From the NCBI GenBank assembly GCA_019096155.1, contig JAHCVI010000005.1, positions 2,552,468 to 2,616,467 of the forward strand: 64,000 bases of DNA, written 5' to 3'. Position numbers and translations under genes: made by a program. This document shows positions 46,857 through 59,518 of the stretch, piece after piece. The number at the start of each line of letters is the position of its first letter. Position 1 is the first letter of the stretch. Under the pieces are notes generated by a model. The model worked only from the letters and a program-made list of their open reading frames with translations. It made no database searches and was not told where the DNA came from. The stretch is from Staphylotrichum longicolle (Eukaryota; Ascomycota; Sordariomycetes; Sordariales; Chaetomiaceae).

Positions 46857-49800
46857 TATGATTGGAGACACGGCGAGGCGATGCACCAAGACGTCTTGAC
46901 AGCGGAAGGGACCGTTGGGGGATGCAGGAGTGGCGAGGTCGGACGGTCGGACAATAACAAAGACAACCTTAAGCCAAAGTTGCCAAGGACGCTGTCGCAG
47001 GTGGATAGATTATGAGAGTATCGTCAAAAAAGAGTTGCTGGTCGTTGGTGGGCGCCTTGTTGAGAATGGGGGGTGTTGAAAAGCAATTTTGTGGTGGTAA
47101 TTTTGGTGGGACGTGGGGATGGGGAAGGTGAAGGTAAAGTAAGGAAGAGGCGAAGGAAAGAGGGACAACTCGGAGCGGGCGAAGGGTTGGACAAACGAGA
47201 GATGGTGGGGGGCACGACTAGGGTCGCGCTAATGCACGAGAGAGGCAGGACCCCGGACACCCACTCACCTGGCCAATGCACTGGCCACTCTGGTTGCGGG
47301 CTGGGTGGCAAGACCGCATCAATAAGTGGAGTCGAGGCGTCCTCAATTGGACGGCCAATTCTAATCCTAGCCGGAAGCGGCCTAGCGCACTGGACATGCT
47401 GTCGTGTAATTTTGGCCCTGCGCAATTCACAACAGCCAGTGCCGGAAACGGCCTGGACAGTGCTGGGTCGGGTCGTTCTGGTTGGAGCTGGAAGCAGCTG
47501 TTGAGGCGCTGCTCCTGGAAGCCGACAGGGCGACGGCCAGCTCCACCCAGCTCCCATCCACAAACCGTCACCCGACGTGGCCCGATAAGATGGCAGCTGC
47601 GTCTGTCGAATGTCAATATGGCCATCCAAGCGCGAGCTTCCGTTCGCCAGAAGAAGACACAACAAAGACAAAAGGCCAACATGCAGCTTCGGCAACGGGT
47701 TCGATCCCGAGAACCGATTCCCGAGTTCTCGGAGCGGTCCACACGAGAGCTTCTTTGTTTACGGAGTTGCCCCGGAGGCAGTGCAATCACTTTTCGCCCC
47801 TCAGATTCGTGGATGCACTAACATTTATGAGGATATCCACCTGTGGAATGGAGGGCCCAGGCGCTGGTACAGGCCCTGTGGCGTGAAAGATTGATGGTCT
47901 CGTGGGTGACATGCAACATGCACCCAGGCGCCGTGGAATGCTGAAACTGGTGGCCCCCCGACCAATGAGCCCGGCGGCGGCTCGACATGCAGACTCACCG
48001 CAGCCGAGTGGTCAGCAGAGCTTGGAAGATCAGGCCGAGCCCTGTGGCGGGTGCGTCCGTCCCGGTTGGCCGCGACTGGCTGGTCGCTGGGCAGTCACTA
48101 AAACATGACCGACTCTCCCAAAGAGGCCTCTGTCGTAACGAACCATGGTAACATATTACAGTATGAATAATGATGAGGGCTGTAGTGTGGGATAGAGTTG
48201 CAGCAATCCAGGCGGTGCCTGATAGGAGGCGACAAGAGGGTCGCACATCCCGCAGATCCCGACGATATTGACTGGCTCCATCTCCCACTCTGGAAGGGAT
48301 TGATGACGGAGCTCGCCACTAGCGGGCGGCAACTCCTAGCTCCCCTTACTGTGCACAATACGGTGTCGAGACTGTGGCAGGCAAGGGACTCTCCATCACC
48401 AGCCTTCACGGATCTTCTTGACGCTGACGATAGTTGCATCTAGTTGGGATTTTGGACTTAAGCATCACTGTCGCTGAGTGGCGGCCTGTTTTCGTCGCGG
48501 GAGGCGGGTCCAAGCATCTCTTTACATGAAGCTGGGTCGAGGGGTGTCATTGGCCTGCTCCATCAGCCGCCTTGTGCGCCCGGCAAGCGATGCATGACGA
48601 CGGCGGCGATTCGTCTCGGCTCGATAAGCGTCAAGACACGATAGGGCTGCTCTGCGTCAGTCGATACCATCGTCAGCCATCCCAATCATTGACCAAGAGG
48701 GAAACGGAGAGAGATTCTCGGATCGCATCCTGGGGTAATGACACTGGGTGACTGGTGAACAATCCGGTGACCGCCGAGTTGTTCGGAGCCCAAGGTCAAC
48801 CCCCCACTCTCCCGAGACAAGTCCTCCTTGGTGGGGTGACAAAAGGGGCAGAATCCGGTCCTCAGTTCTGGCGGTCAGCCCATGGTTGCATTCTTCCGTT
48901 TACCCTTGGCCGTGGTCCATGCCGTCAAGACTGCCCGATCGCGCTCCCCAAATCGCCTTGTCGTTCAACTGATCATTTCTTCGTTTGCCCAGGCGAGCCA
49001 GGCAAAACCCGCCGACAAGAGTAATAGTTGACTCTGGCGGATGTCTTTGTGCCTGAAGCGGGGCAGACGAGCCGAGCTATTTTAGTTCATGTTGATTCTC
49101 GACAGGATTGGCAGAGTCAGCATGTCAGGACCAATTGTTGAGGACCGATGCCCCTCTTCTCTGCCCTGTTCCGGGAATCGCAGGGCCGGTTCGTCCGTGC
49201 AAGGACAAGGAGGGCGGGGCCCATCGAGGGGTTGAAACCCAAACGTTCGGCACGCCTTGCCCCAGCAAGCGCGAGTGTTTCGATAGGAGGGGAGACGCCG
49301 GCCACCAACCCACCACCAGCCCTCTTTCCGCTCGCTCGGCAGCAAGCAGCAGCAGCGGCGGCAGCAGGGAGAGAGGTTGGGTCCCAAAACGTGGGCAGTC
49401 CCAGGTCAATGCAGCTCTTGACGAAACGAGCAAGACAGCAACACCCATCTGGTCTGCCAGGGTCTGTCATTCGCCAGCTCTTGTGCCTGCGGCATCGGGG
49501 AGGGCTCGCCAGGGAGCGCAGTGCAACCACAATGCATTGTCCAATCCGCGGCAGGGCTGTGCTCCCTTGCGTCGTCTGCACTGTCCATGCGGGCTGCGGC
49601 TCTAATGAAATGCTGCAATCTTGGATGTCTTCAGGGGCGCGATACAGCACAATACGGGGAAGCGCAAGTCATCCTGTTGCTGCTGAAAGATACCGCGGGG
49701 ATGCCGCTGTGAAAGGCGAAAACCGAACTGTCGCAACTCCGAGTCAAATCATGGAGTCATGGAACCACAGAAAGCGGGGTTCCATGGGGAGACTCAAGGC

Positions 49801-51875
49801 AGGCACACTTCGACACGCACTGTGCATCGAGAGATCTTGCCTGGCCCTACCAGCACGGGCCACGGGGTGACCGAAACACCGGCCAATAAATGGGCAAATT
49901 TGGACGGATCACACTGCCACACACACCGCTCTTTGCCGGCGGGCATTGCTCTGTTCAAAGTTGTGGCCTGTCCAGTGATGGCAGGCACGCAAGGCACCCA
50001 CACCAGTGGCGCTGGCGGCCACCAACCTACCTTAACCAACCAATGCGGTCAAGCTCGGGTTCGGGTTTCTCCAGACTGGGTGTTGCGGGGGACGGAGGGC
50101 GCCTGCTCGATCAACAACGCCCCTTGGATGCCTGCAGCTGCCCCAGGCCCCGAGCTTGCTTTTTCCACCTCCAGACACGGACCCAACCCCGGACGGAACG
50201 ATGCATCGAACAGTGCAGTGCGGCGCAGCCTTTCATAGCGGGGAAGAAGAAGCAAAAGCGACGCCTGCGCAGCATGGGTTGGTTCGCGTGCGGATCTGGA
50301 GGCGCGCTGGGCCATCTCGATGGCTGATATTGTTAGCGCAGGCGGGCTTGCAGCAAGGCGAACTGGGCGCACTGCCAGCCTGAGCCAGCTGATCGATCAG
50401 ATCTGTGCGATGCCGTGAATTGCGCTCTTGTTGCTGTCCACGGGGCCGCGTCGGTTTCCGCCTCTCGGTATGCCGAGTGTTATGCAGGCAGAACCGCGGA
50501 CTCAGCACGCACCCGTGCGTGCATTGCATGCCTGGCACACCGTGTGATGGATCAGACGCTAAAACATCATCATCAGGCCGCCGTCAATTTTCTTTCCGGT
50601 ACTGTGGTATTGTGAATGGTATGTAATGACAATGCTGGCAGAAGCCTGTTTGTTATCGTCGGCTCGCCCGATGGTGGAGCTCTGTGAAGTTTACCTGGCA
50701 GTTCTGCCAGCTGGCGGTCCAAAGGAGGGGAGCCTGGCCCCTCAGAGGACGGATTTCGGTGAGGAACAGAGATATTACAGCCTCGATACCAATACCGTTA
50801 CTAATAATTGTTGATGTCGCGGTGCGCGAGTTGGGAGATGCACCATCTCAACTTTGCTGCCATGCACCCCTGAAAACCGAAGGCCGAACAAAACAATCCG
50901 GGATCGCAGCCCCTGTGCCAAGCTCAACTCCAACCCCTGATCTTCAGGCGAGTCATCCCGTCACGGCGTCACCTGACGGGGTCTCACCAGACCAAGGGAG
51001 ACACGGGACCGCCAACCTTCATGTCGCGGTGGGCTGGCCGCGCAGCCGCGGTCGAGGCCTCGAGAACCCGTCAGAGTGTCTTGTCGGAGGTCCAAGATCC
51101 AAGCCGCCGGAAACAGGTGGCCTGGGTGCCGAGCGGGCGGCCCCGGGTGCGCCTGGTTTGGCCTCGTTGTTGGCCGGCCTGGTTGGCGCCGGACCTCCGT
51201 CTGCGAGGAGGTAATTAACGATTTTTTTTTGTCTGCATTCACAATCGGGTTCGGCCGCGGGTTCGGCTCCAGGAGGGCCTTGATCTGGCAAGCCACCACT
51301 GTACCTGATCTGTACAACCTGCTCGAGCCTTGGTTGTCTTGCGAGTGCAAAACACCCATTCACTCCCATTGATGACCTCGGAAAATGGAGCATTTGCGAC
51401 ACCACCAACATTCTCACATGTCATAGCCATAGCAACCGATGCTTACCCGAGAGACGAGGTTAAGCAAGGCTTTCCGAGCGCCGTAAATCATCATTAATGA
51501 CGTGCAGTGGAACCGCCGATTTCACGAGTCGTGGAGTTGTTTGCAGTTGCGCTGTAATGGCAGGGCCGTCACTGGCGTGAAGGGCAGCCTGCGTTGGTAG
51601 TGACGTCATTGCTCGCCCATCGCAAGCTCCCCTCTCCCGTCAAGAAAAGCCGCCCTCATCAACCTCAAGCTTGCGATTCCGACTCCAAACAGCTTGAGCT
51701 TTTCTCTTTCTTCCAGTAACCAATCTTCAATTGACAAATACCTACCCAATTGGGTCTTGAGAAGCCGCCACCAAACCAACCCGGTCACCACAACCCGCCA
51801 CTTACACCTTTAACATCTTACAAACCCACTACAACTACCAACCCACAACACCAGCCCAGCGTCTCAACCGCAATC
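46857..51875. other. 5.0-kb divergent region without recognisable genes
   Basis: It separates the 46203-46856 gene (-) from the small mitochondrial-type gene (+). It is not AT-rich, shows no transposon remnant I can name, and its open frames (for example 49148-49870 plus) are Arg/Ser/Pro-rich without motifs. Purine/pyrimidine-biased stretches at 47070-47190 and 51650-51870 probably belong to the leaders of the flanking genes. Confidence 0.45.
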
Positions 51876-52336
51876 ATGTCTGCCCGCGCTCTCCTCAGCA
51901 CCGCGACCCGCGCCCTGCGCCCCTCAGTCATCCCCGTCACCGCGCGGAGGAGCATCACCCAGACCCCGCGCACCCTCCTCAAGGAATCCGCATCCAGTAC
52001 GTTTCTTACCCGTCTCCCCCTCCTCCTTCACCCAACCATCCATTACCACCACACCCCTCCTCTTATCACAAAACTAATTCATCTTCCCCCCCCCACACAG
52101 CCGACCCCAGCGCCGCCGACTTCGAGCACCACAAGCAGGACTCCCTGGCCAAGCAAAAGGCGGGCCAGGCGCACTGGAAGCCCGAGCTGGCGTCGGTCAG
52201 CGAGGAGAGCGTCAAGGCCGACCGCATGGCGCCCGAGGAGGCGAGCGAGGCGGCCATGAAGCGGCTGCAGGAGCAAACCAAAGGGCGGGCCGAGGAGACG
52301 CGGAAGAAGGGGACGAGTATGCGCGACGGTCTCTAA
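51876..52336 (+). CDS. Small mitochondrial-type conserved hypothetical protein, 118 residues
   Basis: Two exons (51876-51996, 52101-52336) encode 118 residues. The N-terminus (MSARALLSTATRALRPSVIP, then VTARRSITQTPRTLLKES) has no acidic residue until about position 37 and looks like a mitochondrial presequence. The mature part is highly charged and helical: DFEHHKQDSLAKQKAGQAHW, KPELASVSEESVKADR, EASEAAMKRLQEQTKGRAEE. From memory, similar small proteins are widespread in filamentous ascomycetes, sometimes under misleading names such as mitochondrial carrier pet8; this one has no membrane segments and cannot be a carrier. Function unknown. Confidence 0.72.
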
Positions 52337-52896
52337 TTTAAACTCAATTCTCTCCTCCCCTCTTTTCTCTCTATTTTTTCATAACTTGAGGAGGAGGGTG
52401 GAAAGTTTCACGGGTCCGTCCCAAGTGGGGATTTGGAACAGGGGCGGGGTGTCGTCTTGAAATGGGTCATTGTTGGTTGCTGATGGCTGACTTTGAGAAA
52501 AGACTGAGTGCTTGTAGGAAGAAAGTGGGAAAGCAGTTGTATGTACGAATGGACGTGGGTGAAGGGGATTGTACATAAAGAAGGGCGGAACGATGGGAAG
52601 GCAGGACTGCTTCACGCGATGCATGGGAGAGAAAGAGTCGATAGACTGACACGACGGAATAAGCATGGCATTTTCTGAATGCTCTATCTGTGCTGCCAAG
52701 ATGTCAAGCTCGACCTCGCGCCGTACTCGTCACAGTGGGTATGTCAGCCACTCCTCAAGACTTAGACGCCCTTCCCACCTTGCCGCAGCCTCTCATCCTG
52801 GAACCACCCCGCCGCAAGCAAACCAAACCATGCCGGTACACTTAACACGCGCTACCAGCACTTAGACCTCATTCCCTTGCCCTCCACCAAATCAAC
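52337..52896. other. Convergent intergenic region
   Basis: 560 bp between two converging genes, with T-rich sequence just after the stop at 52336 (likely 3' UTR). No further feature. Confidence 0.4.
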
Positions 52897-55800
52897 TCAC
52901 CCTCCCCTCCCGCGACCTCTCGAGCCCCTCCCTCTCCCCCTTCCCCTAGCCCTCGTCCCTCCTCTTCCCCTGACAGCCGTAGCCGTAGCCATAGCCGGAA
53001 TCAACCCCCGCCCACGCGTCGCCAAGCTCGGCCGCGGCCTTCCTTGCGCGGGTATATCCTCGTCATCATCCGAGTCCGAGTCCGAATTACTCGGCCCCCT
53101 CGCACCTGTGGCACCATCACCGCCACCATCCTCAACCTCGGACATCCCTGGCTGCGACACACTGTCACTACCACTGCCGCTGGGGCTGCCATACCCGCCG
53201 AGGTAGTCCTCCTCCTCCGAGTCGGAATCACCGAGCCTAACGATCGTCGGACCGGCGGGGACGCGCGGCGGCGACGGTGATGGCTCGGGGGACGGAGGTG
53301 GCGGGGAGGAGGGTAATGGCTCGGCTGCTGGCGGACGGGGAGAGGGTGTTGGTTCGGTGGGCGGAGAAGGGTCAGCCTCAGGGGAAGCTTCGGGCGATGG
53401 AGAGGGAGCGGGCGCCGGTTCCTGGGACGCGACATCTGTAGCGGGCGGCGGTGTGGCTGAGATGCTCGGTGCGATGGGCGACCTTTCGGGTTCGGGTTCG
53501 GCCTCTGACTCGTAAGGGGGTAGGTGCTCGGGCTCGTCCCACGCAGGAGGCATTGGGGCTGGCGGGGGTGACGGGCTGGGCGCTTCATCCGTGACGGGCT
53601 CTTCCTCAGCATTTGGATCAAAGTCCCCGTCTTCACTCTCCGTGTCGTGGCGGGTGGTGCTCCTTCTGTATCCGCCCCTGCTCCGGCTCCGGCCCCGGCC
53701 ACGCCCGCCTCTGCCTCTCCCCCTTCCTCTGGTGGCCGATCTCTCAACAGGGGTTCCATCCCTCGACGCGGACCGGGTAGAACTACTTTCACTGATGCCG
53801 TCCTCTGTCGTTGCTGCGGCAGCCTTCGACGGTAGGGAGCTCTTACGCTGCCCGATCTTGAATTTCTTGCCCCTGAGCTTCATCCTCTCAGCCATCGACA
53901 ACAGAGGTTGCGATGACACTTCCACCGAAACCTCTAGCTTCTTCGGAGGAGCAGGAGCCTCTGGCTGGGCGTTCCGGGGCGGTCGACCCCTTCTCCTTGG
54001 GACTGCGGCCGCAGCAGCCTCTCCGTCAATGACCTCGCCTTCCTCGTCGAAACCGTCAAGTTGCTCGGCGAGCTGGGCATCGAGATCAGCCGCAGACCCG
54101 CCGTCCTCACTCTCATGCCGCGCCCGCGGAGGCCGTCCACGCCGCTTCTGCGTCTTCGGGGGTTCAGGGTTGGGAGTTGCGCTTTGCGTCGTAGTAGCCT
54201 CCGACTTCCTTGGCCTGCCCCGCTTCCTAGGAGGCGTAGCTGGAGTGTTGGGGGCTTGCGCGGCTCGGGTGGCAGGACCGCCTGTCAACCCAAAGATGGC
54301 CGCCGACGCAAGATCGAGCGGGTCCTTGCTGGCGTCCTCTGGGTTGTAATGCGTAATACCCTCAGGGGGCCTCTGCGACTTGGGGAGGACAATCTCGTCA
54401 AATTCTTCCTCGCCGTTCTCATCGTCAATGTACGAGATCTTAGGTCGTGCGTGTCGGAGGGAGGGGATATTAGGCGAGTAGCCGCGAGGTTGATTCGGCT
54501 GATCGGCATCGTCATCTTCTTCTGGCTCGGCGGCTTGAGCGGGCTCAGTTGACCCCTCGGGTTGGACTGGGCGCTCCTCCTCTCCAGGGGCATCGGCCAT
54601 CGTCTGGTCGCCTTCGAATAAGGCCGGGTCCATGTTGCTCAAGGCGACCTCCTGGGCGTCGCGTTGGGGTTCGTGGCTGAGCTTGGGCTTCTTCTTGTGA
54701 TGAGAGCGCCCGACCCGGAAATCTGGGTCATCGTCGTCTTCCTGCTTGGCCCGGCGCTTCGCGATGCGAAGCTGCTTCTTCAGGTACTCCGACATCTCGG
54801 GTTCGTCGTCCACCACCAAGCTTTCGACCGCGGGAGCCTGGTAGGGGTCAAAGAGAATTCTGTCAGGGCTGTCGTCTTGCTCGTAATAGCCCATGCCGAG
54901 CATCCGCTCGCGGCCAAGCGCCGACGGGTCTGGGTACGACGACTGATCGTGGGTTGCAGCCACTGACATATCCGCCACCTCGACGGGGGCGGCATGGCCA
55001 CCCACCTGAGGTGGCCCGTTGACAGAATGAGGCTCGACATAGTCTCCCGTGGGTGAGGGCCCAGGGCCGTGGGCTCCATTCTGCTCGCCATAACCGTTGG
55101 CAACAGGTTGTTGTTGCTGTTGCATGGCGGCATCCATCCTTTCGGCCAACGCACCATCGGGCAAGACGGGCACCTGGTTGGCCAGCTCGGCCTGTTTCGC
55201 CTTTTCCGCTTCTGCTGCTTGTTGTAGCCTTTGCATCCGCTTGCTCGACAAGCTTCGACTCTCGTCGCCGACGCTCTTGAGCCATGCCAGGTTGTGGACT
55301 CGAAAGTCGACCAGGGTCTCAACGCTGCGATCGTCTGCGATGCGACGCGTGTCGTGCCCGAGCAAGGTTGTCTTGGGAATATACGGAACGCCGTTTCCGG
55401 CCCGGCGGCATCCGCCGCAGTTGCAGATCTTCAGGCACTTGGGACACTGCCACCTCTCGTTCTGCATAACATCCTGGGGCATCATGTCGAAGGCCCTGTA
55501 GAGGACGCCGTAGCAGTACGCGTCGTTGCACCCCTCGTTGGTGCAGAATGCAAGCTTGTAATTGTAGTCCTTGTGCTGGCAGACGTGGCAGCGATGAATG
55601 TCGCCCTTCTTCGCGCGCCTCTTCTTCTTTTTCTTGACCGGCCGACCGTTGTCATCAACCTCGATGTCCGACTCCTCGGGCTCGGATGGCTCTTTCACCT
55701 GGGTGATGTCCTTCCACGGCCGCATCCGGAGCTGCTCCTGGCAGATTTGGGCGACAGACTTCTTGCCAAACTTCTTTCTTGCCAGTTCCAGCGGGAGTGG

Positions 55801-57401
55801 CGAGCTGTCGAAGCTGATGAAGCCGTCATTCTTGATGATCAGAGCACGCCATGCCTCGTAGCGGTCGACCAGGTCGGACCAGTGCCATTGCTCGCACCAG
55901 CTCAGGTTGGAAACGCAGAAGCACGAGCGGCCCATGTTGTAACACTCCATGCAAATGTCGTACGTGTCCTCGTCCCCGTTGACCAGCTGGCGTATGCAGT
56001 GCTTGCAGGTCAAGAACCGGTTGAAGATGTTTGCTCGGCAGTAGGAGCAGGTGATGTTGGAATCGAACTCGATGTAGTCGATTTCTTTTTCTCGGGTCGC
56101 CAACATCTCGTCGACCAGAATTTCGGTGTAGAGGCGAAAGAGGGCCTTGAAGTCGGCTGCCATTTGCTTCATTCTCGTCGAGCTTTTGATCAGATCTTGT
56201 CCGAAACCAAGCAGACCAATGTCGGCCGTCTTCTCCATATCCACCATCTCCTTGTAGTACTTTTCCAACGTGAAGAAAATGATGGCTTTATTCTTGTACT
56301 GCTCGTCACGGCACACGAGGCGGGCTTTGGGCAATGCTTCGTGTAGCGCCAGTTGCAGGGTCTCGACCGTGGTCCTGTTCCATGCGACCTTGACTGTTCG
56401 GGTGCCGCGATTCCAGACCTGATGAGGAGCCAGCGGAGGGACGAGAATGAAGTCGCCAACCTTCTGCTCCACCACGTACACAGGGAACGTCGCCTTCTTC
56501 CAGGCGTTGACCTGGGCAAAGTGTTTCTCGATTTCGATATCGTGACCTAACATGGACAGGAAGTACTCCCTCACCACTTCACGGTCCTTCGTCTCGGTCA
56601 TGAACCATATGGAGCTCCCCGGCTTCTCCCCGTTCTCGTCGCCGGACGCGTCCACCATGATGTTCTGGCCCAAGCTGGCGCACATTTCTCGGTGGGCCGG
56701 GGTGTAGGTGCCTTCGTGGCCGATGTAGCACATCAGGTTCTGAGCGCGCATCTCTTCCGGCAAGCTACTCATCAGGTCGCCCGCCGGAGCGGCCGACCCG
56801 CCTTCCTGGAACATGTCCATATCGTCGTCCCGCCGCTTCCTCGACCGCTCGTCCACATTTTCGTTCATGTAGAACAGGTTCGGGGGAATCACTCGTTGCA
56901 GGTACTCGTGCCACTCTGGCGGGCAGTCCATGTCCTTGAGGTAGAGACGCTGCCGGCGTTCGTCGCGAAAGTTCCTCGGGGTCCACTGGTTCGTCAACGT
57001 CTTCATCGATCGCAGGTAGTGGCCCATCGTCATGGGCATCTCGGTTTGCCCCACGATGTCGCGGACATTCTCCTCTGCGCAAGGTCGTCAGCCTGGTACA
57101 GCCGAGCAGTTGCAGGAGACAAGAACTCACGTTTCGTGCCGTGCGTCTTCTCCAGCCACTCGGCACCAAACAGCGACTTGGGCAACCGGTCGTTCCATTT
57201 CTCAATCACCAGCGGCTTCCCATTGTGTATGACGTGGAGGAAGACCAGCTTCTCGAACTCTTGGGGACCGATGTTGCGGATTTGCGCTGCCGAGATCCGC
57301 AAAACCCAGTGGAAATTGGGGGTCCGCTCGACGAGGCTATGGAGGTCGAGATCTGGCGGGATCGGATCGAACTTTGCTTGCGGGTGCTGCGCAGTCGGCA
57401 T
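52897..57401 (-). CDS. Large JmjC-domain chromatin protein with 4CXXC zinc finger and AT-hooks
   Basis: Two exons (57401-57131, 57074-52897) encode 1482 residues. The JmjC domain (about 190-335) has TPAHREMC with H218 and E220 as HxE Fe(II) ligands, FPVYVVEQKVGDFILVPPLA and PHQVWNRG with H308 as the second histidine. K/T-type 2-oxoglutarate contacts cannot be judged by eye. A cysteine-rich region (HRCHVCQHKDYNYKLAFC... WQCPKCLKICNCGGCRR, about 475-570) matches the 4CXXC_R1 (JmjC-associated) finger. Three AT-hooks (KRGRPRK, RRGRPPR, RRGRPPR) lie at about 1040-1125. The tail is Pro/Glu/Ser-rich and ends in an RGRGRG tract. It is likely a nuclear histone-demethylase-like regulator; substrate unknown. 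Confidence 0.9.
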
Positions 57402-58036
57402 GGTGACGACTTAGACGCTCGATAGCGCCGATGAGCTCGAATTGCAACGGCGAATCTTATGAATCGGGGTTGTCGGGTGGGAAGTGTGCACTACATTGTA
57501 CTCGTGGCGTGCGCGTCGGCGATGCAGCGATGCCCGAGACGGCGATGCTCAGCAGCGGAGTCGCGGAAAACGCGATGCCTCTGATCTTCGGTCTCGAAAG
57601 CGCGACTGGATGAATGCGGCGACGGGAATGGCGATTGGAAAAGAGAGCGGGGCAAATTTGGCCAATAAACGAGAGCGTGGCTGCGAGCTTTGAATTGAGC
57701 TGCTCCTGTGGCGTCCAAATTTGTTGATGGGGCTGAGATGCATTCAACGCATGCATGTGAAAATACTCGGAACTCAAGATGAGACCGTCGACAAGACCGA
57801 GATGAGCCGGTGATATCTCGAGTTGGTTTGGTAGTTGTCGAGGGAACATGCTTTTGGTTTTAAATTTCCGAGACATTTTTGCTGACCGGTAGAGTGAACG
57901 TGAGATCGAGGTGAGTGACCCGTCCCATTCAACAAGATGAACTTCTTTCATGAGTTCACCTCGACTCCGAGCCGGGAGAACCAAATTAACGAGCCTTAGC
58001 GACGAGTATCTTCATCAACATATTGCCGCACACGCC
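57402..58036. promoter_or_regulatory. Divergent upstream region of the JmjC gene and COQ2
   Basis: 635 bp. An in-frame ATG at 57950 precedes the chosen COQ2 start by 29 codons. No other feature recognised. Confidence 0.35.
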
Positions 58037-59242
58037 ATGTCTGGCTGTCGAATACTCCCCAGGCTGCCTCTTCGGCGGCCCATTTCCCAAACGACCAGCT
58101 CTCATAATGCATGGTTGTCATCTCGGACATCTCGAGGCCTTTCGACACCTCGACGACTCGCCCTTGAGACTTACACCAAGTCCTCCCCACGCTCTCTCAT
58201 TGCCTACCACACCACTACCAAGCTTTTCTCAACAGCAGCAGTCGAGCCACCAACCGCCGCTCTGCCCCCCTACACCCCACCGCAAACGGGCCTCCTCTCC
58301 GTCCTCCCGCGCTCATGGGTGCCCTACGCCGAGCTCATCCGCCTCGACAAGCCGACGGGCTCCTACTACCTCTACTTCCCCTGCATCTTCTCCACCCTCC
58401 TCGCGGCGCCGCTCGCGCTGCCCATGACGCCCCCGCTCACCGTGCTCGGCACCTCGCTCCTTTTCCTCGCGGGCGCCGTCGTCATGCGCGGCGCGGGCTG
58501 CACCATCAATGACCTCTGGGACCGCAACCTGGACCCGCACGTGGCGCGCACCCGGCTGCGCCCCATCGCGCGCGGCGCCGTCACGCCCTTCCAGGGCCTC
58601 GTCTTCACGGGCGCGCAGCTGCTCGCGGGGCTGGCCATCCTGCTGCAGTTCCCGGCGTCGTGCTTCTTCTACGCGACGCCGAGCCTGCTGCTGGTCGCGG
58701 CGTACCCGCTCGCCAAGCGCGTGACCTACTACCCGCAGTTCGTCCTGGGCCTGACCTTCTCGTGGGGCGCCATCATGGGCTTCCCCGCGCTGGGCGTCGA
58801 CCTGCTGAGCAACGGGGCTGCGCAGGCCGGCGCGGCGCTGCTGTACACGTCCAACATTGCGTGGACAGTGTTGTATGATATGATCTATGCGCACATGGAC
58901 ATCAAGGACGACGCCAAGGCGGGCATCAAGAGCATCGCGCTCAAGCATGACAAGGAGACGAAGCAGGTCCTGACGGGCCTGGCGCTCACGCAGGTCGCGC
59001 TGCTCGCCGGGGCGGGGATTGCTACAGGTGCCGGGCCGGCCTTCTTCATCGGGAGCTGCGGCGGCGCCCTGGTTACGCTCGGCATCATGATCAAGAGGGT
59101 CAACCTGAAGAGCGTCAAGGACTGTTGGTGGTGGTTTGTCAACGGGTGCTGGATCACGGGCGGCGTGATCACCTTGGGGCTGGGCGCCGACTACCTGGTG
59201 AGGTATGTCGAGAGGGATGGGGATGACGAGGAGTCGGCGTGA
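58037..59242 (+). CDS. coq2: 4-hydroxybenzoate polyprenyltransferase (COQ2)
   Basis: A UbiA-family enzyme that attaches the polyprenyl tail to 4-hydroxybenzoate in ubiquinone synthesis, in the inner mitochondrial membrane. Single exon, 401 residues from ATG 58037. The first 70 residues are Arg/Ser/Thr-rich without acidic residues until about position 44, a good presequence; an upstream in-frame ATG at 57950 would add 29 residues. The first Asp-rich motif is N158-D159-L-W-D162-R-N-L-D166; the second is YDMIYAHMDIKDDAKAGIKS. YAELIRLDKPTGSYYLYFPC is the typical start of the catalytic domain. About eight hydrophobic helices follow, ending CWITGGVITLGLGADYLVRY. Confidence 0.97.
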   Translation: MSGCRILPRLPLRRPISQTTSSHNAWLSSRTSRGLSTPRRLALETYTKSSPRSLIAYHTTTKLFSTAAVEPPTAALPPYTPPQTGLLSVLPRSWVPYAELIRLDKPTGSYYLYFPCIFSTLLAAPLALPMTPPLTVLGTSLLFLAGAVVMRGAGCTINDLWDRNLDPHVARTRLRPIARGAVTPFQGLVFTGAQLLAGLAILLQFPASCFFYATPSLLLVAAYPLAKRVTYYPQFVLGLTFSWGAIMGFPALGVDLLSNGAAQAGAALLYTSNIAWTVLYDMIYAHMDIKDDAKAGIKSIALKHDKETKQVLTGLALTQVALLAGAGIATGAGPAFFIGSCGGALVTLGIMIKRVNLKSVKDCWWWFVNGCWITGGVITLGLGADYLVRYVERDGDDEESA

Positions 59243-59518
59243 TGTATTTGGGCCTGTTTTGGGCTTGTATGATAGAACCCATGTACCATCAATCTTGTGT
59301 AGACCTAGCACCAAGGCTCGGCGCTGTGAACAACCATCATTACATGACGCCAGTCCCAACCCATGAACGATTTGCTGTTTCGGCTTGATGATCTCTTATT
59401 TTTGGACCATGTCTACCGTAAGTGCCCAGATGCCCCAACCTGGAGATGGAATGCCAGTGTAAAAAAGACTCGCAAACTCCTCGTGCCGAACCGTTGCCGT
59501 TTTCCGTGCGCCCCGCAT

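Noticed and set aside
47690..47720. GGTTCGATCCC resembling a tRNA B-box
   Set aside because: No A-box at a suitable distance and no cloverleaf can be drawn.
49148..49870. Plus-strand open frame of 240 codons with ATG
   Set aside because: Arg/Ser/Ala-rich composition without any motif, and overlapping frames of similar length on both strands; typical of GC-rich non-coding DNA.
55231..56346. 371-codon plus-strand open frame
   Set aside because: Lies antisense to the JmjC coding exon, whose domains are clear; the frame is a shadow of its codon bias.
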